Shown: piece by piece, positions 23,605-36,517 of the stretch
How the letters are laid out: each line of letters starts with the position of its first letter
How positions within the stretch are numbered: position 1 is the first letter of the stretch
Assembly (NCBI GenBank): GCA_022266195.1
Contig: WHVY01000002.1
Span: 1,503,001-1,567,000, forward strand
Direction: 5' to 3'
From: Tetranychus cinnabarinus
Lineage: Eukaryota > Arthropoda > Arachnida > Trombidiformes > Tetranychidae
DNA: 64,000 nucleotides
The notes under the pieces: model-generated
Database searches by the model: none
What the model was told of the DNA's origin: nothing
Seen by the model: only the letters and a program-made list of their open reading frames with translations
Position numbers and translations under genes: made by a program

Positions 23605-26343
23605 ATGACTTCAAATGGTAAACATTCATCCATGAGTATTTGCTACCAACTGGTTATCAGGTTATTATCGGTAAACCTAATTATATCCAATTGTGTGATT
23701 AAAGGGTCACCAAGTGAAGGAAAATTTATCATGGCAGATAAAGATTATTATAATATAATGTTAAATGGGTCTGTTTTATACAATGGAACCTTTCTTACAA
23801 CAGTAGGAACTCTGGTGAAATTTAAAAACGAAAATGTTTATTTTCCCCATTTTAGTAGAGTCCATCAATTTGGTGATACATTTGTAATTGTCAGGGAAAA
23901 TTATTTAGCTTTTGCACAGATAGATGGACTCAATCTAACGGTATTCTGTCAAACTGTGTTACCCCCGTTTAACAATTTAAAATATTACTTGTTAAATCAC
24001 AATCCTATCAATGGTTCTTTTGGTTCGACTTTAAATTATTTTGGAAACGCACAAAATTTTGTTGAGTTATTTCCTTATAAAATCAGCAGCTGTTCACCAA
24101 CTACTGTCACCACCCCACCTTTCGGTCATTTATCTCAACGCAACGGAAACATTTTCCTCAAACATTATCCAGTTACCTTTATTGGTTCCTTTAAATTTAA
24201 TAATTTTACCTACACTTTTAAAGTCCGACATGTTAAAGGTTTCGAGATTATAGTTGGGCGAGTTTGCAATTTACTTGACTTCCAAAAATTTGACTTATCT
24301 TATACTTCACTTTCCGCATATTGTCCATTCACATTTACAAATTCTGATTATGGCTCTAGTTTTGTATCCTTCTCCAAGTCACAATCAACCGTTTACATAT
24401 CTAACAGTGCTTATATATGGTTGAGTGTTTGTACCCTCAACCTGACGGAAATAGATATCAAACTGAACCAAATACGCCACGAATGTTCCCAAGGAAGCTC
24501 TACAATCTATACCGGTGTTGTGACAAGTCAAATTCCCAATCATTGCCTTCCAAGTCCATCTGTGTTTATCTGTGACAGTACCTTCAATGGTACCAATGGA
24601 GCCATGTATTCCAATGCTATCAACGTTACCGGTAACATCATTTTGAGACAAAAACACGACGTGTTAAACCCCAGTGAAGTACTTTACTTTGAGCGTAAAT
24701 TCCCCAATCTGCATGGTCTGATCATCTTCAGAACGCATTCTAAAAAAGTAGATGCATTTAAGATCATTGATTTGTACTACGATGATGATTCATCGCCCTC
24801 ATTTAAGGGTTCCCGAAGCAAAATAATTGGCATGTTCCAAGGCTTAGATCCTGTCAGTGCACGGGCTTATTATGAAATTAAAGGAAATATTAAATCTGTG
24901 CCTTTGTATAAATGTGTAAACTATGAAAAGACAACATGTCTTTATTTTGCTAGGTGTAAACTTTGTAGCATAGGATGTAGACCGATGAACGTATCTTGTA
25001 AACCAGAGGAAAAATTTATAAACGTAATTGAACCCGTTCTACCTTTATATGCATTTTCCAGAGGCTCAGTGGTTTCACTTAAACCATACAATAAACTGAT
25101 TCACGAGATTGGAGCTTACCAAATTAGATTTATATCACAATCATTGTTAATGATCGACTGTACCAATCCTATCACCAAGGAAGGCCAAATTGAATGCCAA
25201 ACAGATTCTCTAGAATCATCTATTCCTTTCAATACTTCTTTTGATGTTTCTGTCAAGCTAACCTTTAAAAACACAACCAGATCAATCACTCTGGCCGGGC
25301 AAAACACTTTACGAATTGTTGATCCCCAATATAGTGAAATCATACCAAATTATTTATTTCCATCTCATCCAAGTGGTTTTCAGATTCGATTCTCCAGATT
25401 TTTCCGTTCTCTTGGCCATCAAATCCAAATTTTTCTTGGTCAAACCTCATGTGTGAAATCCTACGATAACCAATCAGATGTTATTCATGTTAATTGTACT
25501 TATTTTGGTTCACCCACTTTGGCATCACTAGTTGCCCGTGTAAGAAGTGGAGACTTATTGAAATTAAGCTTTAACATTCTGCCTCAACCCACCTCAATTA
25601 GACCATTGGTACAAAGCCTATTTCCTAAAGCGCAACTAGCTTTTCCTATTATTGGAAACAACATCAGATCTTTTTTTCATCCAAGAATGGCATTTCGTTT
25701 AAATTCCGATATTTCTGAGTTTAAAAACTGCAACTTCAGTGGTGACGGAATGATACTTTGTGATTCTCCATCTCTTGAACCATTTAACACTAAATTACCA
25801 TTCACTCTTGAAGTTGTCCTCGAAAGCCATGGAAACGTTCTCAATGTGTCATCACCGATCACAGTGAAGATGGGTAAACCACCACGCATTAGAGGAGCAG
25901 AGTTTGACTTAGATCAGTTTAAATTGTTCCTTAGGATGCGTAATTATTTCCACTACTTTGTTAGCTTTACTAAAATACAGATCATTGATCTAAAATCGGG
26001 ACGAGAGTCAACATGTTCGGCCATTTCCTTTTCATCAAACAACTTGGAATGTGAAGTTAATGAAGACAATGATATATCTGGAAGTGTTTTAAATGTTACA
26101 CTAATTGTAGCTAATTATGAACAAGCATTTACTAATGTTCCCGTTTCTTCGACTTTTGTTGCGATCAATTTGACTTATATATTTGTTCTCGCACTTGTTG
26201 TTGCTGCTACTATTTTTTCAAATCATGCTTATCGACGTGCTTTTATCAAGAAAAAATATCAAAAAAAGGTTCTTCCTAAAGCAAAGGTTCTTCCTAAAAT
26301 AAAGGTTCTTCCTAAAAAGCAGGTTCTTCCTAAAAAGAAATGA
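23605..26343 (+). CDS. Single-pass membrane protein with divergent plexin-like ectodomain
   Basis: One intronless ORF of 912 residues. A hydrophobic N-terminus (from an internal Met at 10, MSICYQLVIRLLS...) can serve as signal peptide. Residues of about 40-430 are beta-rich with many N-glycosylation sites and suit a degenerate sema propeller (for example FVIVRENYLAFAQIDGL). A cysteine-rich PSI-like piece follows near 435-465 (VPLYKCVNYEKTTC...CKLC). Then come about three IPT/TIG-like segments to 860 (for example LFPSHPSGFQIRFSRFF). One membrane helix lies near 863-882 and a short basic tail of about 30 residues ends the protein; there is no plexin GAP domain. Plexins are semaphorin receptors; the assignment here rests on domain order and local similarity only. 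It could instead be a lineage-specific surface protein. Confidence 0.5.
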   Translation: MTSNGKHSSMSICYQLVIRLLSVNLIISNCVIKGSPSEGKFIMADKDYYNIMLNGSVLYNGTFLTTVGTLVKFKNENVYFPHFSRVHQFGDTFVIVRENYLAFAQIDGLNLTVFCQTVLPPFNNLKYYLLNHNPINGSFGSTLNYFGNAQNFVELFPYKISSCSPTTVTTPPFGHLSQRNGNIFLKHYPVTFIGSFKFNNFTYTFKVRHVKGFEIIVGRVCNLLDFQKFDLSYTSLSAYCPFTFTNSDYGSSFVSFSKSQSTVYISNSAYIWLSVCTLNLTEIDIKLNQIRHECSQGSSTIYTGVVTSQIPNHCLPSPSVFICDSTFNGTNGAMYSNAINVTGNIILRQKHDVLNPSEVLYFERKFPNLHGLIIFRTHSKKVDAFKIIDLYYDDDSSPSFKGSRSKIIGMFQGLDPVSARAYYEIKGNIKSVPLYKCVNYEKTTCLYFARCKLCSIGCRPMNVSCKPEEKFINVIEPVLPLYAFSRGSVVSLKPYNKLIHEIGAYQIRFISQSLLMIDCTNPITKEGQIECQTDSLESSIPFNTSFDVSVKLTFKNTTRSITLAGQNTLRIVDPQYSEIIPNYLFPSHPSGFQIRFSRFFRSLGHQIQIFLGQTSCVKSYDNQSDVIHVNCTYFGSPTLASLVARVRSGDLLKLSFNILPQPTSIRPLVQSLFPKAQLAFPIIGNNIRSFFHPRMAFRLNSDISEFKNCNFSGDGMILCDSPSLEPFNTKLPFTLEVVLESHGNVLNVSSPITVKMGKPPRIRGAEFDLDQFKLFLRMRNYFHYFVSFTKIQIIDLKSGRESTCSAISFSSNNLECEVNEDNDISGSVLNVTLIVANYEQAFTNVPVSSTFVAINLTYIFVLALVVAATIFSNHAYRRAFIKKKYQKKVLPKAKVLPKIKVLPKKQVLPKKK
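26266..26337 (+). repeat. Four 18-bp tandem repeats encoding KVLPKx
   Basis: Four in-frame units with core AAGGTTCTTCCTAAA (the last starts CAG) form the extreme C-terminus of the plexin-like protein. They give KVLPKA, KVLPKI, KVLPKK and QVLPKK just before the stop. The unit homogeneity suggests recent slippage. Confidence 0.9.
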
Positions 26344-26393
26344 TACAAATTGTTACTTTATTGATTATATTAAAATTTAATGAATGATGATTT

Positions 26394-26399
26394 AATAAA
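26394..26399 (+). terminator. Candidate polyadenylation signal of the plexin-like gene
   Basis: AATAAA 50 bases after the stop codon. A second AATAA-like word follows at once. Confidence 0.45.
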
Positions 26400-26534
26400 T
26401 AATGTACATGAATTTATTGATGAGAGAGGAACATGTTTGGTTTTAAGTAAAGCATAAGAATCGCATGATAACAGCGTTATTAGATCATGTATCTGGTATT
26501 TTGAATTTAATTTTCATTCCGTCTAATAGATTGG

Positions 26535-29500
26535 TCAGGCAAGAACATTAATGTCGTCTATTGAGAAAAATGATGCATTGACCGGCCTTTTGTAGGACAA
26601 TTTAAACGGTGCCGTTGGTATTTTGTGTTTTGATTGATCTCGGTTTTCAAATTTGTTATTTCGATACTTGATGTAGCCCCATGTTGAAATTATCACAAAC
26701 TGAATAGTTAAAAAGATGAAACATATGACTACTAAGCTATTAATGTCGACGCAAGTTTCAAAACCATCCTGTTTACCGGAACTTCGGGTGTAAGCATCAG
26801 AATCGTATAGCCAGTGACTAGAAGAGTGTTTATTTTTTCCAACTCTATTATCATTAAGGTTTTTATAATTATTATTTTTGCTGTTAGTTTTATCATTTGA
26901 CTCGTCCAAAGATGAATTATTTGGATAAGTTGACAATTTAACTCTTTCATCTTCATTATTCTCGTTTCCTCGTCCATTTTTGTGAGGAAATTTATCAACT
27001 ATCTCAATGGTTTGAATCACTATCAACTCGGAATCGCTAGTATTTGAACTTGATCCAGAACCTAAGATGGATGAACTCCTCTTTCGTCGACCTAAAGAGG
27101 TTATTTTTCGCCGAGTACCATCAAATCCGGTTGTTGCACAATGAACAGGTTCACAGCTTGGAAGACATGGAACAACAAGAGCCCGAAATTGAACGATTCC
27201 GGAGGTTGGGAATTTAAATGCTTCAAATGGTGCTTCAACTGATTTTGATGATCCTTTTATTCGGCGTACTCCTGACATTATTGAAATGTCTGATGGACAT
27301 CCTTTTTCGTCAATCAAAGTGAACTCAGATGCATCAACACCGTCATCAGCAATAACTTCACGTACGAATATCTCATATGGACCTTTGAATTGGAAAGAAC
27401 GGACAAATTATTATGTTAAAATTTCGAATAAAATGTTGATTATTTAGGACAATTCAACCACCATAAATCAGATTAATAAATGAATTTATATTTCGACTTG
27501 AAAGCACTTACTAGTATCATCTGGTATCTCAAATCGTAAAGATAATTGATCTCCAACTTCAGCTGATTTAATATCATTTCCATCTCGATCAGTTATTCTC
27601 ATAGTAACTGTGGGAGAAGTGACCGTTGCTTCTTGGATAGGTGGTCTTAAACTTTCCTTTTCAGACATGTATTCATTCAAATTGTCACTATAAAAGAAAT
27701 GAAATGAGAATTAGTTTTAATCATTCAAATTTTCAACAGTAATCTAAATACATACCCCATATCTTGTAGTTGAATGTTATGCACCACTTTTTTATTTGAT
27801 AAATCGTATTGGCAATTAATGGAAAGTCCAATATCATTACTAGTTACAATTAATTCATGGTGTTGAATCACAATATTATTACTGTATAGACCAGAAGCTG
27901 ATTGCATTATTCCACAATTGATATCATTATAAGGCATTGCTATATCAAAATCATATTGACGTTTAATTAAATTGTAACAGGAATTAGGTTTTGACGTAGC
28001 GTAAATTTTGCCAGTAAAAGGTCGATTCATCTTAATCTTGACTTTCATTTCCCGAGCACCGCAATGTAAACTCACTAAAAATTAAAATAAATCAAGCAAA
28101 ATTGTAACAATTATATTGATTATCGTAAAAACTAATTAAAGCTAAAAACTCACCATTATAACAATTATCAAGTTCATAAGTTGCTCCATTAGCAACTTCT
28201 AGGTAAGGATCTTGAATATGCACAGAAGAAGCTTGATTAAGATGACTAGTTCGACAGACTTTATTAGATCCATCGCCAAAATCAAATGAGTGGCAACGAT
28301 AAGGTGAATCTAAGCATTTACGTTTACAATCTTCAACCGAAGTAACATCAGGATACATCGAATCCACCGTTTTCAGGATGAGTCCGTTGATTTTCTTGAA
28401 TTCACAAACTTTTCCTTGCCCTGTTTAAAAAAATACGTTATGCAGAGATTAATTTGATCATTAAGTTTTTTTGTCCCATCAAAATTCATCAGTTTCAGAT
28501 TAACTTACCTGGAATACAATTATTCTCAAGATAATCAAAATTGGGATCCGTTTGAAGTCCGCTTTCAACATCATCAAGTAAAAGGGTTGAGACAGAATGA
28601 CGGTCATGATCGAGTAAGTAACAGTCACCAGAAACTGTATTGTAATTGACTGCTTTACACTCAAAATCAGTTTCCCGAAGACAAGATTCAATGCATTTTT
28701 CCCTGGTTGAAGCACTTCCAATCCTACGAGCTTCACTTTTCAATTTATAGCCAATTACTCTTTCATAAACCCAAGCCTTGTTACATTTATTAATCGCATA
28801 TCCTAAATATAAATACAAATCAATTTAGTATTGAAAGATTCAAAATCATAATTTGTAAAATTTCACCCTTAATCCTTTCAATTTCAATGAATCAACTTGA
28901 GTAAATTGTACACAATACAATATTAAATTCAAGACTTGTCCTAATCGCAGTTTTGATTGAGTAATCATTAACCATTGATTAAGCTTGATTTACTCTCAAT
29001 AATACCTTTGATTTATTGTTTAGCTTTACGATTCCTAGAAAGTTATCATGATTGATCACAAAATAAGTAATTTTTAATATCAATGCTAACTTAATCTTTC
29101 AAACCTCATACACTCAAAAGAAAAATAACAATCTTTGAAGACGAAAAACACGTTTTTATACCCTTAAATAGCTTTTAATTTTGATTTAAAAAAATATTTA
29201 AAAGTAAATTTGTTGGCCCAGTCTTGCGTGAAAATTTCTCCAAAGATTTATCTCTCATGCATTCATTCATTTACGATCCTAAATAATATATTAACAAGGC
29301 CTTATTGACTTCATAATGATCTGATTATTGAAGAGCATCAATTTTTTGTGTCATCACTTTTTAGTCTCAATAATCATAATGACTTTTGGATTTGATTTTA
29401 ACACAAAAACACTTTCAAAGTTGATTGTTATACTGAGCCTCTTTAAAATCGGACCGTAGATTACACAGGTGTTTATTAGATTGAGCTGATAATTGGATCA

Positions 29501-31973
29501 GAAATATTGGATAACTACAATATTTGGTTAACAAAAGTGTGAATTAAGTGATTCAGACTATTATATTTCTATTCAATTATGAATTCAATTTCATTTTATA
29601 AGATTTACCTTAAAAAGTACCTTAAAATGATGATAATAATTTCTGGTTCAATAGATCCCCAAGCCATTCATCCAAAAGTCAAGAAATTAACATTGACTAA
29701 CCTTTAATAACATCTAAACGCATATCTATAAGATTTTTTTCACCTGGTATAACCTGTTGAAAATGACGCTACCTCAATTTTGAAAGGTTTGAAATGTCAA
29801 AATATTTCAATACTTTTTTTTGTTTTCTTGCGTCGTTGCTTATTTTATATCATCTTGAAACTTGGATTCATTGAAATTTGCAGATGAAAGGTGTAAGGTG
29901 TAAGGATACTATTAGGAGAAAACTATTAAACTCACTTTGTAGGCAAACTTTTTCAGCATAGATAGTGAAAACTGGAAATTGAGCTGGCTTTAGAGCTTCA
30001 GGCCTTTGTGTTGCTCCAGTCGAGAGTAGTACACATAATCCTGTTTCATAGTTGATCGCTTTACATGAGTTATTTAATTGGCAATAAGTTAAACATTGAG
30101 TAAGCTCCAAGGAACCAGGAATAAGTCTCATTAAATCTGATGAAGTTGTATAAGCATAACCAGTAACCAATTCGAACCCAGGAACACCATTTCGACAAGC
30201 TATTAACAGAGATAAGAATAGAGAAACAGATTATGAGATTCAGATTTCTTCAAATATTTAACATTGACATTCACCAAGATGATCAGAAGTTATCAAGACA
30301 CCTGTACTAGCCGTTTAACAGCAAAAAGCAAAAGAATCCTGGAAAATATTTTCATTATTTGACGGTTTAATTTAACGCTTCAGATCATTTTGTTGATCAA
30401 CTAAAACCAAATTAAGAGGATTCCATTGAAGGGCCAATCTGACCGCTTTATCATTAAATCGACCATTAAAACCAAGTAACCGATATACCATTATCATTGG
30501 GTTTATTTCTCAATAGCAAAATAAGGAAGATTGGATTTGGTAGAGTCAATAAAAGCGTTAACTTTAACCAGTTGATTTCACTATTTGATCGCCTACAATC
30601 AGATTGTATCCAATGTATAATAATAATGTAATAATATGATTATCCATCAAAAATAAATGTACAGTTGAATCACTTAAAAAATCAATTGAAATAAAATCAC
30701 TAAATTAATCACCGAAATAAGGATTGGGAAAAAGGATTCACTAACCAAAAAAGAAAGATAACGATAATATCAGATATCTTAACCAATCTCCCTCTTGAAT
30801 AAAGCAAGGTTGGGCGGGAATGGATTTAATGGATTACAATAGGTTATATCAGAGGTTAAGATTGTTGTTGAACTCCTGTTAACATGGTTAGTCATCAAAG
30901 GGAAAATGTAAATTAAATTTTGTGGTAAGTTGACCAGGAAGAGCTGAAAAATTTGAATAGAAACACTGAATTGGAACCAATAACTTAACGGTTAAGCTAA
31001 TTTAATCAGTTAACATTTCAGTTGCCTTTGTTGGAATAACCACTTTCACCTTAAGTTACAACGGTTAATGCATTTTTAAACAGCTAGATAGGCATAACGA
31101 AAGAAAGAGAAAGAGAAACTGAGGGAAAAAAGTGAAGAATATTCATGAAGAAAAATAACCGTTTTTAGCTTATAACATCTTCTAGAAGGGAAAAGTTAAA
31201 CCCTTAATTATCATTGATAGAGCATATCTTCAAGATTATCAGTCGTCAAATCATCCGGACCAAGTCTGTCCTTCTGTGAAACTGTAATATGTCAGCAAAA
31301 AACAAAACTGTTTCCTATTTTGTTCATTTTTGTGAATTTCCATGCTTCCATTATTTTGTTTCTTCCTAAAAATACTCAACTTTGACATGTCAACCTGCTG
31401 CTTTTTCCTGTACCATCATTGTTGAAATTTAATCAATCAATTGTTCATCATCTCCAGGCCTTCAGCTTTGGCTATTCTCATGTTTTTAACATAATTCAGG
31501 TAATGTTTAACATATTTTATACTTTTCTGGTTTAACCCTATTTTAGGTTTTATCGTTACAGTTTTCCTTCATTTTTATCCATTTTTAGGTGATGTGAAAG
31601 CTCATTGAAATATTGAAATTTTTCTTATACTAACTATTGAGTTGGTCTCTATTCAGATTCAACCCATTATTTCCCATAACTTAATATTTATTATTAACTG
31701 ATACAATATGTATGAGCATTAGGATCAGATTATAAAAAAGCATAACTACTTCCGCATTTTTATTCAAAAAATTGATCAAATCAACAATAGCTCATAAGTT
31801 TCAATATTGAATTGTCATGAAGCAACAGGTTATAAAGAAGCAATCATCTTCAGTCTCTTGCTTTAAATTTAAATGGACGGTTGTGTAAAATTGAACCAAT
31901 AATCAGATGAACAAGAAAAAAAATTACCTAGTGAATTGCATATTAACAAGAAAATTTCAGCAGCAATCATCAT
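26535..31973 (-). CDS. PAN/Apple-ZP domain transmembrane protein
   Basis: Seven exons join in frame to 737 residues: 31973-31928, 30199-29936, 28802-28509, 28420-28154, 28074-27756, 27687-27512 and 27382-26535. Exon 1 is a signal peptide (MMIAAEIFLLICNSLA). Exons 2, 3 and 4 each encode one PAN/Apple module of about 90 residues, with phase-1 introns at the borders. Exons 5-7 encode a ZP domain (from CGAREMKVKI), then a furin-type site RRKR at 554-557, a linker, a membrane helix at about 671-691 and a 45-residue tail. This is the layout of insect NompA/Trynity/Neyo and nematode NOAH proteins, which build the apical extracellular matrix under the cuticle. The ZP part is cleaved and polymerises. 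Introns 1 (1.7 kb) and 2 (1.1 kb) are long for this window. Confidence 0.9.
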
Positions 31974-34900
31974 TTTGATGAGCCTGAAAATTATGTTAGT
32001 AGTAAAGTCGTGATGATCATGACTTGTGTTGGTCTCCTTATTATTCAATTGTTGGCCATCTTATCAACTTAAAAATGGTAAAATTCAAATCAATTGAACC
32101 TCTGAAGGATTAAGGTTAAGATTGGTCAAGTTTGAGCATCAAAAGGTTAAATAATGTTGGATAATTGTCATGAGAATCAGGTGTAAACAAAGAAAAGGAG
32201 TTTCCAAAGAAAAATGATTTTTCTATGCAAATTAATTTTCTCAATGGCACAACTCTAAGTGAATCTGATTCAATTTCAATCAAGTAAATTTTAGGCTTGG
32301 TTTTTTGCTGCTCATCCTATTCATCGTTGCCTCATCCTTTTGCTAGTCTAAGGGAATCTCATCAATCTGTCATCTTACATGTTCTCACAGAATTGTATCA
32401 TCTAGTCTGAAACTATTAACTTTGGGTCTCACTTTCACGCTTTGATGGTTAAGGTCACTCATCTGAGAATTAAAAGTTGATGAAAAACAGAGAATGAGAA
32501 TGAAGATCGAGATTGAAACAAAATCACTGACTTTTTACTTATTTTTTTCACATTTACTCCTCATTCTGCAGATATTTCTCTCTATGATTAACGGAACCGG
32601 ACATTTCTCCAGCCAGCCACTCAAGCGATACTGGACATCACCAGATGGCCAACAGTTAATATTAAATGGGTGGACAACATGAACTATTAAAATTTGGAGA
32701 CACAAAAAATTGTTGACACTTTCTGTTGACAACAAACTTCACTTTCCTTGAAGCTCGCGGGCGACATGAAAAAAAAACAGACTTGAGGTCATGTAATCTT
32801 GAGATTAACATTATTACTATTATTATCTGATCTTGAATTACTAAATCAAATTCTGTTACTGTTGTATCAAGTGTGTCTATGAGATAAAGTAAGTGATAAA
32901 CCTGATCCTGAAAGTAAATTCAATTTTTCTGAAACTAATCAATATTTTCTTTTTGCTTCATCTAACAATTAATTTCACATTTTTCCACAGAAAAGTCTCA
33001 CAGTTTCCAATCAATCCACGTTAATTAAACAACCTTAAAGGTAGGTAATGAATTATTGATAATGACTTGATCTAATCTTGCTATTTTGACTCTTATTTTA
33101 CAGATCTTGATTAGGATTGATTGAATCAAGTCGAGTGTTGGGGAATAACGTTGTTAAATGATCAAGTCAGCAAAAACCACATTCAACCCTTTTTGGTTTA
33201 ACCCTATCAATGAAGTTTAAGGACAGCAAAGCAATGAGGCATGAATGGTCAACCTAAACTGTTGATTGATTCTTGGATTTATCGAGCAAAATACTTGATC
33301 AAAGTGTTGTTGGATCAAAGCACTTAAAGTTCGGTGAAGCAGTTCATTTATACATAAGAAGGTGATTGTTGATCAGCATAAACAAACGCAAAAAAAGTCA
33401 AATACAGAGCATCTTCATTGAGATTGGGGATCAATGTTTTTTTATCATGTTTTTTGCTCTTCTCTTCATTTCATCTGTTTGCTTGCATTGACTTGAAACT
33501 ATCTGCCGGAAGGGTTCGAGTTAATTAGAGCTTTTCTACAAATGCTTGGACAAGTTGAGGTTAACCAAGGAATACAATTTGGTCAATTCAAATGTAATTT
33601 TGATGAAGCAGTTTTTTTGTTGCTGTTAATATTGCTGATGTTAACTGATTAAACCACTAACAGTAACATACCAGATGCAATCAACTATTCAACTGAAGAT
33701 ATCAAAAAAGTAAAACATTTGTTGATCATCATTGATCCGAATAAAGTGAACCACAACATCATGTAGGAAGATGATATGAACAAGAGAACAGAATTCCGTT
33801 CATTGGAATTCACTTTTTTCCTTCTTATTCTTTGATAATTTTTAATTTCCTTGTATTGCTTTATAACTTTAAGCTTACTATTTAAGATAATTATTACACT
33901 GAGACAATCAGCCTGAAAGATTCAATTCATTAAGCTTAAATTCAAACACTTACATTTGTTACTTTTCATTGTACAATATTTTATTGGCGATACAATCCAG
34001 CTTTCTGTCATTTTTCATATCTTTGCACAATTTCATCTTTATTTAAGGATATTTAATACCAATTTAATGATCAAATAAAGATCAAGATTATCAATTATTG
34101 CAGATTAAACCATTCCTCCATTTTCACTTGATAACCAATGAGTTTGATTAACCCCTGTTAATCAGCTTAAATGATTAATGAAAAGGACCAACCACTAATT
34201 TACAGGAAATATTTATAATAAATATAACTTGTAAAATTAAAGCAATTTGTTTCCCTTTTTAAAAAACGTTGTGACCATTTTGTTGAACCATTGAACAATG
34301 TAAACATTTTTACTCTCAACTAAATAATAGCGACACTAATAACTGGTTAACAATATAAAATTAATCTTTTTTGGTAATTTACTTTGTGTTTCAGGCTAGT
34401 TGATAACTTTAATTAACCCCTAAACGGTTAATTGTCTTTGGTTTCTTAATTCAAATTAACCAAGATCTCACAATACGAGCCTACCACACATTAATGTAAA
34501 TTTATTCTTAAGGCATACATTAAAAGCATTTGCAAAGTGCCCAGCGATGATGTTTTCATTGCTGTTGATGATAATGATGACAAGGAAGATGACGATGATG
34601 GGTAATAATCATCAACCATCAAACACTAACTCTTCATGAGAAGACAAGAGAAAACATTTGGTGAGAAATGTTAAATTATATGATGAAAACTTCCGAGTGA
34701 CAAAATTGTAATAATGGAAAAAAAGGAGTAGAAGAAGGAAAAGTTTCCTGGAAAACACTTGCATATATTTTGTCACTTCTTATTAGTATAATTAATATGG
34801 TTCACTAAGTAAAGATGAATAATCAGAAAATTACTATTCATTAATTTTCATCCAATAAATCTGGTTGAACATCTTAACGGTAAACAATAACAAAACCCAT

Positions 34901-36481
34901 GTTTATAGCGCCATAGTGAGGGACGAACCTTACATTAAAAAGAGTCAACCCAATTTTGAGATTAATAAACCTGTGTACATATGTTTTTATAAATCGCGCT
35001 TGCTATAGTAACTTGATTAGTTTTAATGAATTTATTCCTAATTAATTCAAAATTATTTAAATTGTTGCTTTAAACTTTGGACAGTACCGTGAATAGTATC
35101 CAATACATAATAGATGGTCAACATACTGGTGGCTAAAGACGATGTAAGTGAATGTTTATGTTTATTTGATAAAATTGGTTTGCTGTTCTTGTTAATGAAA
35201 GTAATTCAAGAAGCTGGTAATTCAATGATTATTCATGGAAAAGTTGAATTGTTGTATTAACAAAAGGCCTGACAAGTGTTGAGAGTCCAATGAATTGAAT
35301 TGGCAAGAGTCAAGGTGAGATTATATGAAAAATGTATGTAAGAAAAGATGAATTGAACAAAAGAAGTGCACTTGTACACCTTTAATTAAGTTCAACATAG
35401 TGTATCAAATCAACTCAACTCTTCCTCATTTCACTTTTTATATATATTATACGATATAATATTATCATTATTATAACATAACTTGATCAAAGTTTTTTTT
35501 TGCTTTTGTTTCTTTCCTTCAGCATTGCCATCACTTCTCGCTTTCATCATGTTCCAGCATCGTATTAACAGACCAGAAGGAGATTCATCCTACTCATCAT
35601 CTACTTTTTACATCATGTTTCAACAATAATAAACAAACTGATTGCTGCAAAACTAATGACCTTGGAAAAGTGAAATAACTAAGAAAAGGAAGAAGAAAAA
35701 GAAGAGCAAAAAATGTTGAACAAAAAACACAACAAAACAACAAGAAAAAAAATGTGTCTTCCTCATCATCATTGTCCAAATAACTGATGATCTTCTCTTT
35801 CTTTCTCTCTATAGCTTCTCTTGGTCCTGTCGTCCTCTTCATCCTCATCATTTCCATCATCAATGAAGCCTTTCATCCACAAAATGATCTGCATCAAACC
35901 ATCCGCTTGGTTGGACAAAGAAGGCTGACCATTCTTACCATCCATTGGACAAGTCACTTACTGTTTAATTCACCTGGCTTTTTTTGAAGCTTCTTCTTAG
36001 CCAGAATATATCAACATTCATCTTTATTCAGCCATAATTCAGCAGCAACAACAATCAACGATTCATCTTCCCTGAAACTTTCATTTTTTTATCTGGTTGT
36101 CCATGATGAAAGGCAAAAGGCGAGAAAACAGTTCTAAACAATCTTCATGATTATTGGTATTAATATCAATAATAATAATATCATTCGGTTATTGACTTTC
36201 TAATATTTCATTTTTATTCTTCTTTTTCATAGCATTGGTCTTCTCCAATCATTTTTGACCATCAAATACAACGAAACCTTATACAACATTGTCATAGAAA
36301 GGGAAATCTTTCAAGAATTGACATTTGGAACTGACTACAGAATGGTAACCCTGGCAATTGAAGACTTACTCTTCAGACTTACATAAGATTCAATTTGACC
36401 TGAATATTAGCAGGAACCTCGAAAAAAAAGGAAGAAAACAAGAGCAAAATATCTTTTTCTGTGTGTCTGATGTATCAACAC
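31974..36481. other. Gene-poor region, low-complexity tracts
   Basis: No convincing gene. A GAT/GAC-rich run lies at about 34555-34605 and resembles the run near 3868-3925. An open frame on the minus strand at 35769-35957 contains acidic and dibasic stretches and could be an exon of the candidate secreted gene to the right, but I cannot connect it with a good splice site. Confidence 0.35.
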
Positions 36482-36487
36482 TTTATT
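36482..36487 (-). terminator. Candidate polyadenylation signal, minus strand
   Basis: TTTATT on the plus strand reads AATAAA on the minus strand, 31 bases after the stop of the open frame ending at 36518. It supports a terminal exon there. Confidence 0.35.
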
Positions 36488-36517
36488 GTATTAATGTTTG
36501 TGTGAATGTTTAGGTGT

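Noticed and set aside
35769..35957. Acidic, dibasic open frame on the minus strand that could be a peptide-hormone exon
   Set aside because: Composition follows from a GAT/GAA tract and I could not connect it to the signal exon at 37.1 kb with a good acceptor.
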